DNA of 64,000 nucleotides. It comes from Ralstonia pickettii. Lineage in GTDB: Bacteria; Pseudomonadota; Gammaproteobacteria; Burkholderiales; Burkholderiaceae. Numbering within the stretch: the first letter of the stretch is position 1; every line of letters begins with the position of its first letter. The position numbers were made by a program, and so were the translations under genes. The notes below the pieces were generated by a model, which was not told where the DNA came from, did not search any database, and saw nothing but the letters and a program-made list of their open reading frames with translations. The DNA lies in assembly GCF_000607165.1 (NCBI RefSeq), contig NZ_JFZG01000031.1, positions 1 through 64,000 of the forward strand, written 5' to 3'. This document shows positions 54,668-62,479 of the stretch, piece by piece.

Positions 54668-55681
54668 ACAGTATCAAATTCTAACGCCATGGCCCGTGCC
54701 GGACTCAGTCGTCTTGACATTAAGCGTGCTCGCGATTCGCTGCTCGCCAAGGGACAACACCCCTCGATTGATGCGATACGTATCGCGCTGGGTAACACCG
54801 GCTCGAAGACGACGATCCACCGCTACCTGAAGGAACTGGAAGAAGAGGAAGGCGCGGCGCTCAAGCGGGCCGGCACCACCTCCGACGCCATCCTGGATCT
54901 GGTGGGCAGATTGGCGGCGCGCCTGCACGAAGAGGCGCAGGCGGTGGTCGACCAGCAGGTCACGGCCGCCACGGCACAGCGCCAGCAAGTCCGGGCAGAG
55001 GCCGACAAGCTGTCCGCAGATCTCGTCGCGCTTCGCGCCGAACTGGCGCAGGCTCATGCCACCATTGCCAAGGAGCGGGCCGCGCACAGCGACACGCAAG
55101 CGGCGCTACAGCAGCGCACCATCGAGGCGGAGCGCTCTGCGCAGCAGGTTCAGGACCTCACGGCCCGGCTGGCCGAACATGAAGGCTTCCGACGCTCACT
55201 GGAGGAAAAGCTGCAGCACGCCCACCAGGCGCTGGACCACTTCCGCAATGCTAGCAAGGAGCAGCGGGATCAGAACGCGCGCCGGCACGAGCAGCAGGTC
55301 CAGCAACTGCAGGCGGAAATCCGGCAGGCCAACCAGGCGCTGATCGTCAAGCAGGGAGAAATCACGCAGTTGAACAGGGATGGCGCGAGGCTGGTCGCCG
55401 AAGCCGGGGCCACAACGAAGCGTGCCCGCGAACTGGAAGCACGCGGCGAGCAAACACTGGCGGCGCTGAACCAAGCGCACGCCGACCACACGCGGGCGGA
55501 GACGGAACGGGATGTGTTGCGCGCGACGGTGCAGGTCCAGGCCGATGAGCTTGCGGCCTCGCGTGCGGAACGTGAGCAGACGGCGACGGAGTTGGCCAAG
55601 CTGGCAGCACGGCTCGAAGCCCAGCAGACGCTACTGGCTGACTACCGGGCGCAGCTCGGAGTAGCGGCGCCGGCGGCATGA
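54656..55681 (+). CDS. tnpT: Cointegrate resolution protein TnpT (KfrA-type coiled coil)
   Basis: The 341-residue protein has an N-terminal DNA-binding domain (KARDSLLAKGQHPSIDAIRIALGNTGSKTTIHRYLKEL-like, KfrA_N type, residues of about 12-65) and a long Ala/Gln/Glu/Arg-rich coiled coil (residues of about 85-335). TnpT of Tn4651 has this layout and stimulates TnpS at the rst site. An ATG at 54689 (MARAGLSR) is an alternative start. Its partner tnpS is 34 kb away at the other end of the element. It ends directly at the subterminal repeat. Confidence 0.85.
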   Translation: MVRTTVSNSNAMARAGLSRLDIKRARDSLLAKGQHPSIDAIRIALGNTGSKTTIHRYLKELEEEEGAALKRAGTTSDAILDLVGRLAARLHEEAQAVVDQQVTAATAQRQQVRAEADKLSADLVALRAELAQAHATIAKERAAHSDTQAALQQRTIEAERSAQQVQDLTARLAEHEGFRRSLEEKLQHAHQALDHFRNASKEQRDQNARRHEQQVQQLQAEIRQANQALIVKQGEITQLNRDGARLVAEAGATTKRARELEARGEQTLAALNQAHADHTRAETERDVLRATVQVQADELAASRAEREQTATELAKLAARLEAQQTLLADYRAQLGVAAPAA

Positions 55682-55717
55682 AACCGCCAGATTCTGCATC
55701 AAAAGGACGACTGCCGC
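55680..55717 (-). repeat. Subterminal copy of the transposon end
   Basis: GAAACCGCCAGATTCTGCAT, then CAAAAGGACGACTGCCGC, repeats the right inverted repeat 85 bases further in, with several changes, including loss of the GGGG terminus. It overlaps the tnpT stop codon. It may be an old end or an extra TnpA-binding site. Confidence 0.75.
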
Positions 55718-55764
55718 GAAATTGCTGAATTTCCAAGTCACTGATCTAAAAAGGAAATTCAGAC

Positions 55765-55802
55765 GAAACCGCCAGATTTTGCGCGAAAAGGACGACTACC
55801 CC
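55765..55802 (-). repeat. Right terminal inverted repeat (38 bp)
   Basis: It begins GAAACCGCCAGATTTTGCGC and ends CGACTACCCC, matching the inverse of the left end at 35 of 38 bases. Confidence 0.95.
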
Positions 55803-55807
55803 GTTCA
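55803..55807. repeat. Target-site duplication, right copy
   Basis: GTTCA follows the CCCC end of the right repeat and equals 16617-16621. Confidence 0.95.
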
Positions 55808-55848
55808 GCGCGATCAACCTCGACCACGGCGAGCAGTTCTGCATCCAT
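55803..55848 (-). pseudogene. 5' part of the backbone gene split by the transposon
   Basis: From an ATG at 55848, with GGGGAC six bases upstream, the frame reads MDAELLAVVEVDRAE and breaks at the transposon. After removal of the element and one GTTCA copy, it continues in frame into the cysteine-rich protein at 16621-16057 to give 201 residues. The gene lies 141 bases downstream of the H-NS gene on the same strand. Confidence 0.75.
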
Positions 55849-55989
55849 TAAGTCCCCACAACAGTTGGCGCGTGGTGTGGATCGCAACGTCATTTGACCC
55901 ATTTTGACGCCCGCAGCGCGCAGCGAGCTTCACCGGCCGGCGAATCGCTGCTCTGTGCAGATCTACCCAAGCGAGAGTCGACGCTAGCG

Positions 55990-56274
55990 TTAGGCGATCA
56001 GGAATCGGTCCCGGTTCTTACCGATCCACGCAGGCGCCCGACCGCGCCCCGACCAAGTCGCCCCTGTTTTCGGATCCTGGTATTTCGGTGCCACAGGCGT
56101 TTTACCGTGCGCCTTCCGTACACGCTTCACCCCCAGATCCTCAACGGTGAGGTCATAGTCTTGCATGATTTGGCGGATCTGTTGAACGACCTGTTCCACC
56201 TCCGCCTTGCGCGCGGCTTCAATTTGCTCATCGAGAGCAGCCTTCTTGGCCATCAATTCTTTATAGGTTGCCAT
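55990..56274 (-). CDS. H-NS-family nucleoid protein
   Basis: The 94-residue protein has an N-terminal helical oligomerisation part (residues of about 1-50) and the C-terminal DNA-binding motif YQDPKTGATWSGRGRAPAWI, typical of H-NS proteins in Burkholderiales. Plasmid-encoded H-NS proteins silence newly acquired AT-rich genes. It is the nearest intact backbone gene to the right of the transposon. Confidence 0.9.
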   Translation of the reverse strand: MATYKELMAKKAALDEQIEAARKAEVEQVVQQIRQIMQDYDLTVEDLGVKRVRKAHGKTPVAPKYQDPKTGATWSGRGRAPAWIGKNRDRFLIA

Positions 56275-56570
56275 GGTGTTCCTAATTTATGCCGAATGTG
56301 AAAGAGGTGAGTTGAATCCTTGCCTGCCTCTTTTGCGCTCAATTAGCGCAGCAGCGAGACTACCAGCAATTGAGCCACCCGAGGGATCCAGGAAACCGGC
56401 ACCCTGCCCTGCCCTCTTAGAATGTCCTCCAGCAGAGACATTGATTTGCGATTGGAAACTTCAGCCGTAGATCGCCAAAAAGGCTTTGGCTTTGCTATGC
56501 TTGACACGCGAAAAATCGCACTGTCATTCGCCATCCTTGGATGGTTAACTTTCTGAAAACTACTCACTCC

Positions 56571-56975
56571 ATGGCGACGAAAACCAAGACCGCAGCAAAG
56601 AAAGCCGTACCGGCAAAGAAGGCAGCACCAGCAGCCAAACCAGCCGCCGCTACTGCGATCAAACCGTTGAAGGACACTTTCACGAAAGCCAGCCTGGTGA
56701 GCCACCTCGCTGAGAAGGCAGGAGTCGAAGCCAAGGCGGTCAAGTCCGTACTTCAGCATCTGGAGAACACCATCCTCGGCGCGGTCCACAAGAAGGGCGC
56801 TGGCGAGTTCTCGCTTCCCGGCCTCTTCAAGGTGACCTCCGTGAAGGTGCCGGCGACCAAGCGTCGTTTCGGCAAAAACCCGTTCACGGGTCAAGAGCAG
56901 TGGTTTGAAGCCAAGCCGGCCACTGTGCGCGTCAAGGTTCGCCCGCTGAAGAAGGTCAAGGACGCAGCGCTGTAA
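56571..56975 (+). CDS. HU-family protein with Ala/Lys-rich N-terminal tail
   Basis: The ATG at 56571 gives 134 residues. The first 40 are rich in Ala, Lys and Pro (KKAVPAKKAAPAAKPAAAT), a eukaryote-histone-like tail common in Burkholderiales HU proteins. The HU part follows (FTKASLVSHLAEKAG; LPGLFKVTSVKVPATKRRFG). It probably binds and bends plasmid DNA. A strong terminator follows at 57003. Confidence 0.85.
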   Translation: MATKTKTAAKKAVPAKKAAPAAKPAAATAIKPLKDTFTKASLVSHLAEKAGVEAKAVKSVLQHLENTILGAVHKKGAGEFSLPGLFKVTSVKVPATKRRFGKNPFTGQEQWFEAKPATVRVKVRPLKKVKDAAL

Positions 56976-57002
56976 ATCCATTGCAACAAGCTAACAATAC
57001 GA

Positions 57003-57029
57003 ACGGGAGGCTCTGCCTCCCGTTTTTTT
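57003..57029 (+). terminator. Rho-independent terminator after the HU gene
   Basis: ACGGGAGG-CTCT-GCCTCCCGT followed by a run of seven T. It lies 28 bases after the HU stop codon. Confidence 0.85.
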
Positions 57030-57051
57030 ATGGTGTTCGCTTGCATCCGCC

Positions 57052-57504
57052 TTATTCGTGCGATGCGACTGCCTCGCTATGCCAGCCTGGCAGATACGCG
57101 TCGTAGCGTGCGTGTTGACTTGCCAATCGAGGGTGGGCCCGAACCCATGCAAACAAGGCCTCCCCCGCCCGGGACTTGAAAAAGTAGTCCCGCCGTACCT
57201 GTTGCGCGACGAGCAGATGCGGGGGGAGCAACGCAATTCCAAAGGCCTCGCTCAGTTGTTTCACATCCGAATCTGAGAAGTCGGTCAGGTCTAGGCGAGG
57301 TTCGTTGTCGTACTTAACAAGCCACCATCCCTGGTTACGCGGACGATTCATAGGGTCGACGGGGGCGAATTTGCGCAATCCGCAGACCCCGAGAGCAACA
57401 CCGCCCGATCGGCTCTTGCACGTGATGTACGGGCCGTCAGCGCTTATCAGCCCCTGGAACTCCAAGCCTCGAACAGACTCGTTGTGGAACATTCGATTGT
57501 TCAC
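57052..57504 (-). CDS. Hypothetical protein, 150 aa
   Basis: A GTG at 57504 has a strong GGGAGGAAGC ribosome binding site and is chosen over the frame opening at 57597. The protein is soluble, with a probable beta-rich first half (FQGLISADGPYITCKSRSGG) and a helical second half. Two cysteines are present. It converges on the HU gene. No family is recognised. Confidence 0.55.
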   Translation of the reverse strand: MNNRMFHNESVRGLEFQGLISADGPYITCKSRSGGVALGVCGLRKFAPVDPMNRPRNQGWWLVKYDNEPRLDLTDFSDSDVKQLSEAFGIALLPPHLLVAQQVRRDYFFKSRAGEALFAWVRAHPRLASQHARYDAYLPGWHSEAVASHE

Positions 57505-57736
57505 GCTTCCTCCCTTCCGTTTGTCAGCATGCACTCGATAGTGCACCACCGAAGCACAACTTCTAGCCCTTCCCGGCGAAGTTGCGAAACGAATCAAGCT
57601 TTTCTGGCTCTCGTCACTCAGAACTATCTGCGACTCCGGCGTGCGCTGCTAGATCCTCTAGCCAACTCCAATAACGCCGCCTATCCTGGGGCACGCTAGA
57701 CATTCTGCGCGAGGCGGCCACTCTGGTGCCCTACAC

Positions 57737-57955
57737 TCAGTCAATCAAGCGGATCTGGCCGAGTCGCTCTAGGCGGTCCCGATCGGCCTGATCGCTGTTC
57801 GCCGGCGCGACTGGATGGACGGTTCCGCAAACTGTGCAGACCCAGCTCTCGGTGGTGCGACAGGGCCCTAGCGATGTCTGGCCGCTGGTGTCGAGAACAT
57901 GGTCCCGCAAGACCGTACAGGTAGTACAGGCAAGCCAGCGCGTGCGTGCTTTCAT
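57737..57955 (-). CDS. Small Cys-rich hypothetical protein, 72 aa
   Basis: AGGA precedes the ATG at 57955. Cysteines at CTTCT, GPCRT and VCTVCG could form a zinc site. The C-terminal third is an Asp/Arg-rich helix. The small size and arrangement suggest a zinc-binding regulator, but no family is recognised. Confidence 0.45.
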   Translation of the reverse strand: MKARTRWLACTTCTVLRDHVLDTSGQTSLGPCRTTESWVCTVCGTVHPVAPANSDQADRDRLERLGQIRLID

Positions 57956-58491
57956 GGAATCCTAGAAAAGTCTGCCTACCTGATGATAGCCCGCACGCGC
58001 GCGCGCCAAAACCTTCTGTCGAGATTCACTGAATCTTGAACCGCTCGAACGTGAGATTGGGGACCTTCACTGCTGAATTGTTCAGCGAACGTGGAACTCT
58101 TGGTTCATTGAACATGGAAGTATCTGGTGGCCGGGTCGTTGAAATTGGCACTTTCAGGCGACCTTTTCCGTTTTCCGGCTCGGGCACCCATACCGCTGAT
58201 ACTCGCCGAATAGTTCCTCGCGGCAGGGCTCAATCTATAGCCCGACCATGCGCAAGTTTCTTGCGGGGGCTTTGTCTGAAAAGACAGCGGATCGTGCACT
58301 CGAATCTCTGAGGATTGCGGCCCCGCATGGCGCATCTGTGCTAATCTAAATCTACGCTTGGCAGAAAGCGTCCCGCTCGCATTGGGTTAGCCGCAACGGC
58401 ACTGCCACTTAGTAATACCGCCTTTCATCCTGCTTCTTGTCGGGGTCGATGGTGAGCGAGCCGCCGCCGACCCTCATGCCAAGGAGCTGCC
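57956..58491. other. 536-bp stretch without a clear gene
   Basis: A 91-residue rightward frame starting with TTG at 58036 has no ribosome binding site and a poor composition, so I leave it out. No terminator or repeat stands out. The right end holds the AAGGAG ribosome binding site of the gene at 58492. Confidence 0.4.
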
Positions 58492-59532
58492 ATGCGTCTA
58501 TTCCCCGCTCATCTTCGCGAAGCCAAAGGCATGGCTCGCCGTCTTTTCGACGCCTTCACCGCCATGGAACTGCCAGGGAACTGGCGAAACCCTGGAACGC
58601 TTCAACCCAGCTTGCAGAAAACTCAAGAGTTCATGGCTACTGCAATGGGCTATGCGGGTTGGCGTGAGCTTTCAAGGGCGGTCCAGCAGCCACACGAGCC
58701 TGTCTATGTCGACACGGTTGATCCAGGCTCAGATGGGCAGACAATCCTTTTCGAGGTTGTGACGAAGCTCACTACGCTCTTGGGTCTAAGCGATGGAAAT
58801 GGATCGGTCTACGACGCTGTCACGTCTGCGGGCGTGGGCTATTCTCCGAGAATGCGCCAGCGCCAGTTGGAAAACAGCACCCCTTGGGGAATCGCGATCG
58901 GTGAGCCCGAGGAACTCGTACCCGGAATCCGGCACGTCTACACAGCCTCCCACGGTGGCCTACTCCTGTCCCCTCAGCGGAACAGTTCGATGCCGCCCCA
59001 TCTACGCTTACCGGATGGCGCCTATGCGGATAGCGGCGAATTCCATCTTGTCACGATTGCATTCGCCGAAGAGGCGGAGGCAATGGAGTCCTCTATACGC
59101 GATGCGCTCCATTATCTGGGGCTGATCGATCCTTATGACAGGAGCCTGGTACGCGCGCTGGAGTTGCTGAACAGGAGCAGGAGTGACCAGGATTACTTCG
59201 CCATCCACTTTCCCACGGAGGCGGCACTCTCCGAAAGCGACTTGGAGGAGGAGATCATTGCGTATCTAGTGCATTGCGTGCGAACGAACACGCTCCCAAT
59301 CCGCTTTCCCGGCGAGACAGGCGACGCCGACGAGAACGAACGCTTTCAAGCGAAGTACGACCGCTACAGCCTCGCAAGGTGGGTACAGACCTACCAGGGA
59401 ATTCCGACTGTTGACGGCCGCTGGCCCACGCGCCCGGGGCCCTGGTACCAGCACTGGGCCTGGCAAGAGCGCTTGCATGAGGCTGACGCCGAGCAAGAGC
59501 ACCGCTTTTCCCCAGGGCCTCGGGTCGATTAG
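58492..59532 (+). CDS. Hypothetical plasmid protein, 346 aa (DUF7007-like segment)
   Basis: The ATG at 58492 follows AAGGAGCTGCC. The N-terminal 70 residues (LQKTQEFMATAMGYAGWREL) share a pattern with the protein at 1907. Around residues 130-190 the sequence GIRHVYTASHGGLLLSPQRN followed by MPPHLR recalls the HGG-x-x-LSxxR segment of DUF7007 proteins, which occur on plasmids and integrative elements. The rest is acidic and soluble. The function is unknown. Confidence 0.6.
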   Translation: MRLFPAHLREAKGMARRLFDAFTAMELPGNWRNPGTLQPSLQKTQEFMATAMGYAGWRELSRAVQQPHEPVYVDTVDPGSDGQTILFEVVTKLTTLLGLSDGNGSVYDAVTSAGVGYSPRMRQRQLENSTPWGIAIGEPEELVPGIRHVYTASHGGLLLSPQRNSSMPPHLRLPDGAYADSGEFHLVTIAFAEEAEAMESSIRDALHYLGLIDPYDRSLVRALELLNRSRSDQDYFAIHFPTEAALSESDLEEEIIAYLVHCVRTNTLPIRFPGETGDADENERFQAKYDRYSLARWVQTYQGIPTVDGRWPTRPGPWYQHWAWQERLHEADAEQEHRFSPGPRVD

Positions 59533-59746
59533 TCATCGCGCGGACCCGCGTGCCGTGTAGACCGGTCGCATTTTCTCAACCACCACTCCCCTGCCCTTCC
59601 GGGCAACGGGAAGAGGATTGAATGCACGGGTCGAGCCGCTGCCTCCACAAGGTGTCCTTGGTATAGCAGCCACCGAGCGCCTAGACTGTATTTCAAGGAC
59701 TCCGCGTGCGACTTTCCCTTCGTCAACCGCATTGCTGTGGACTTGA

Positions 59747-59768
59747 TTGCGCGAGGGCGCAATTTTTT
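59747..59768 (+). terminator. Rho-independent terminator
   Basis: TTGCGC-GAGG-GCGCAA followed by six T. It could end the transcript of the gene at 58492, 215 bases upstream. Confidence 0.65.
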
Positions 59769-59781
59769 AGGGTGAAACCAA

Positions 59782-59826
59782 GGGATACATAGGTGTTACT
59801 ATGTACCCCTTCACAAAATACGTGAA
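59782..59826 (+). promoter_or_regulatory. Inverted repeats upstream of the recombinase gene
   Basis: GGGATACATAG faces CTATGTACCCC (10 of 11 arms) at 59782-59809, and TTCAC faces GTGAA at 59810-59826. They lie 140-185 bases before the recombinase start and may be operator or recombination sites. Confidence 0.45.
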
Positions 59827-59965
59827 GTTAGGCTGTTTTTGAACGCGCCTCACCCTCCCCGGCCGCCAGCCCTTGGCCAGCAAGGCCCCGCACCGGTCCG
59901 AGCCGGCGCCGGCCGAGCGGGGTCGGCGCCACGAACACCCCCAGACCGACCCACAGCGAACCCGC

Positions 59966-62143
59966 ATGCCGACGAACGACGACCGCGAGACCACCGCCAA
60001 CCGCCCGGGCGCCCTGCCCGCCGACGCGACGGTCGAGGACGTGACCTTTCGCGAGGTGGCCACGCCGGCAGCGCCTGCTGATGGCCAGGCACCGGCCGCT
60101 GCCCGAGCGGCCCCGGAGCGACGGCGCATCGGCCTGCACCACATTGCGTTCTTCCGCACCTACCTGGAGGGGCTGGACCTCGCTGACGCGGCCGACCGCT
60201 ACCTGGATTTCGGGCGCGACACGCCGCGCGCGCGCCGCACCCAGCGCTGGCTGCTCGACGAGTTGGTCGCGGCCGCCCGCAAGCACAAGGATTTCGCCAC
60301 CGCGCGCCTCCTGAAGATCCGCCCGGCCGCGATCGCGCCGCTGGAGGCGGCGCCAGTCACGCCCGGTGCCCAGCCCAAGCGGCAAGCGCCGTCGCTGGAC
60401 GACTTCGCCGCCGAACGCGACCCGGACGGGTTCTACACCGAGGCCGAGCTGCTCGAGCTCTTTACGGCCGAGTTTCCCGCCGGCGGCGAGAGCGAGGATC
60501 CGGCCGAGGCCGCGGTGCGCCGCCGGCAGGAACGCAACGCCCGGTTGCGCGCCAAGCAACTGGTCGCGCTGGCGGAGTTGGAGCGCCTGCTGGTGGAAGT
60601 GCCCAAGCCCGAGCACCACGTGCTGGGCTGGTTCGACGTGTCGATCGCTCTCAAGCTCGCCGACGTCGGCCTCAACACCCTCCGAGGTCTGGTGCAGGCC
60701 GTCAATGCGGCCGGCTACCGCTGGTACCGCAACGTGCCGCGCCTCGGCGAAAAGGGTGCCGGCCGCATCACCGCCTGGCTGGAAGCCAATGGGCAGGCGC
60801 TCGGCATGCCGGTGGCGCCGACCGCCCTGGCCCGCCCGCCGCGCTGGGGCCAGCCGGTGGTGCTGGAGCGCGCGCCGTCGACGTCGGTCGCGCCGTTGGA
60901 GTACTTCGTGCTGCCACGCGCGCTGGACGGCAGCCTCGGCACCAACCGCGACCTGGACTCGCGCAACAAGACCGAGGCGCACGACGACAAGGCGGCGATC
61001 CTCTGGTGGCTAGGCAAGTACGCCGGCAACGCCAACACGCTGGCGCGCTACCGCACCGAGGCCGAGCGGCTGCTGCTGTGGGCCGTCCTGCAGAAGGGCA
61101 AGGCGCTCTCTAGCCTGTCGATCGCGGACTGCAACGAGTACGTGAACACCTTCCTGCCGGCACCGACCCCGACGTCGACCTGGATCATGGAGCGGGTCGA
61201 AGCGCGCTCGCACCCGCTGTGGCGGCCGTTTCGCAAGGGCTTGGGCTACAAGAGCCGCGACCTGGCCCTGCAGGCGCTCAAGAGCCTGTGCGAGTCGCTC
61301 ACGCGCGCCCACTACCTCGACTTCAACCCGTTTGCAGAGGTGCGCCTTTCGCGGCAGATGCGCCTGGCCGAGGATGGCACGCCAGCGGAGCCGGAGACCG
61401 TCACCAGCCGCATCCATACCGAACGCAGTCTCACCCACGACGAATGGCAGTTCGCCATGCGCTTCTTGCGCGGCTTGCCAGCGGAGACGCCCGCCACCCA
61501 GCGCATTCGCTTCATCCTGACCTTCGCCTATGGCACCGGTTTGCGCCGGGCAGAGCTGGCCGGCGCGCGCACCGGGCACATCACCCGCACGTACGCGGGG
61601 CCCGAGCTGGGCACCATCACGGTCCTACGGGTGATCGGCAAGGGCGGCAAGGAACGCTTCATCCCACTGTCGCCGCGCCTGCTGCAGGCGCTGTCCGCGT
61701 ACCTGGTCTACCGCGGTCTGCCGGCGGATCCGCAGGCCTGCCCGGCCGGCACGCCGCTCATCCCGGCACTGCAGGACAAGCGCGAACTGCAACTCAAGCG
61801 TCTGAAGCCGGCAGGTGCAGAGGCCGTCGTGCCCGCGGACCGTACCGAGAAGGCCGTCACGCTGGCCAAGCTGTACAACGCGGTGAAGCGCTTTTTCGAC
61901 AATGCTGCGGCCGCCGCTCACCTGGAAGCGCCCGAATTCGCAGACGCGTTCTCGCGGGCAACCACACACTGGCTGCGCCATACGTTCGGCTCGCACGCCG
62001 TGGCCGGCGGGATGGCGTTGGAAACCGCGCGCCAGTTCCTGGGGCACGCGTCGATCAGCACGACGGGCATCTACTCGGTCGCCGACATTGCCCGCCAGTA
62101 CCGAGAGGTCGATGCCTTCATCGAATCGTCGTTTGGCACGTAG
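59966..62143 (+). CDS. Large tyrosine recombinase (DUF3701 N-terminal type)
   Basis: The ATG at 59966 gives 725 residues. The first 250 match the plasmid recombinase type with a DUF3701/phage-integrase N-terminal domain (GLHHIAFFRTYLEGLDLADAA; DDFAAERDPDGFYTEAEL). The catalytic domain keeps all expected residues: TGLRRAEL (Arg), GKGGKERFIPL (Lys), HWLRHTFGSHAV (His, Arg), LGHASISTTGIYS (His, Tyr). It is probably active, perhaps in multimer resolution or in integration. It lies next to the replication origin. The exact start is uncertain. Confidence 0.8.
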   Translation: MPTNDDRETTANRPGALPADATVEDVTFREVATPAAPADGQAPAAARAAPERRRIGLHHIAFFRTYLEGLDLADAADRYLDFGRDTPRARRTQRWLLDELVAAARKHKDFATARLLKIRPAAIAPLEAAPVTPGAQPKRQAPSLDDFAAERDPDGFYTEAELLELFTAEFPAGGESEDPAEAAVRRRQERNARLRAKQLVALAELERLLVEVPKPEHHVLGWFDVSIALKLADVGLNTLRGLVQAVNAAGYRWYRNVPRLGEKGAGRITAWLEANGQALGMPVAPTALARPPRWGQPVVLERAPSTSVAPLEYFVLPRALDGSLGTNRDLDSRNKTEAHDDKAAILWWLGKYAGNANTLARYRTEAERLLLWAVLQKGKALSSLSIADCNEYVNTFLPAPTPTSTWIMERVEARSHPLWRPFRKGLGYKSRDLALQALKSLCESLTRAHYLDFNPFAEVRLSRQMRLAEDGTPAEPETVTSRIHTERSLTHDEWQFAMRFLRGLPAETPATQRIRFILTFAYGTGLRRAELAGARTGHITRTYAGPELGTITVLRVIGKGGKERFIPLSPRLLQALSAYLVYRGLPADPQACPAGTPLIPALQDKRELQLKRLKPAGAEAVVPADRTEKAVTLAKLYNAVKRFFDNAAAAAHLEAPEFADAFSRATTHWLRHTFGSHAVAGGMALETARQFLGHASISTTGIYSVADIARQYREVDAFIESSFGT

Positions 62144-62416
62144 GCGCCCTACCCGGCTTCTGCATAGCAACGCGCTTTCTATTGCCGACACAAGTCGACG
62201 AAAGACACGCGCCCCAAGGAAACTTTGCCTCCCTACCCCAGGGTAATGCCACGCTGGTTCAGGGTGCACAGTGGCGCTTCCCGCCCGTAGCTCTGGACAA
62301 GTCGCGCACGAAAAAGAGTCACGCGCGCTTGCGCTTCTTCCCTGACCTCTCTTGACCGCCCATCGTTCAGCGTTGGCCAAAAGCGTTCCTATCTGGGTTT
62401 TCCAATGGCAGCTGCA

Positions 62417-62479
62417 TTTTGGGCGGATCGAAGATCCGCCTCAGTCCCGACTTATGGGCGCTAAAGCGTATATAACCCA
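62417..62479 (-). repeat. Structured element, copy 2 (inverse of 10681-10743)
   Basis: TTTTG, the hairpin GGCGGATC-GAA-GATCCGCC (62422-62440), a 25-base gap and GCGTATATAACCCA (62466-62479) form the reverse of the element at 10681. The hairpin arms differ from copy 1 in compensating pairs, so the structure is kept. Confidence 0.65.

Larger units (their letters stand above)
16622..55802. mobile_element. 39,181-bp Tn3-family (Tn4651-type resolution) metal-resistance transposon
   Basis: Both ends carry 38-bp inverted repeats with GGGG termini and a perfect 5-bp target duplication. The element encodes a Tn3-type DDE transposase, a tyrosine recombinase (tnpS) and a coiled-coil resolution partner (tnpT). 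It carries the pbr, cus, cop and czc modules. The duplication is intact and the interrupted host gene can be rejoined exactly, so insertion as one unit is recent on an evolutionary scale. Metal transposons of this class are known from Cupriavidus and Ralstonia, but I do not identify this one with a named element. Confidence 0.95.

Noticed and set aside
55680-55717. True right end of the transposon
   Set aside because: It lacks the GGGG terminus and is not followed by GTTCA; the end at 55802 has both.
58036-58311. 91-residue rightward frame
   Set aside because: TTG start without ribosome binding site and a composition unlike the neighbouring proteins.
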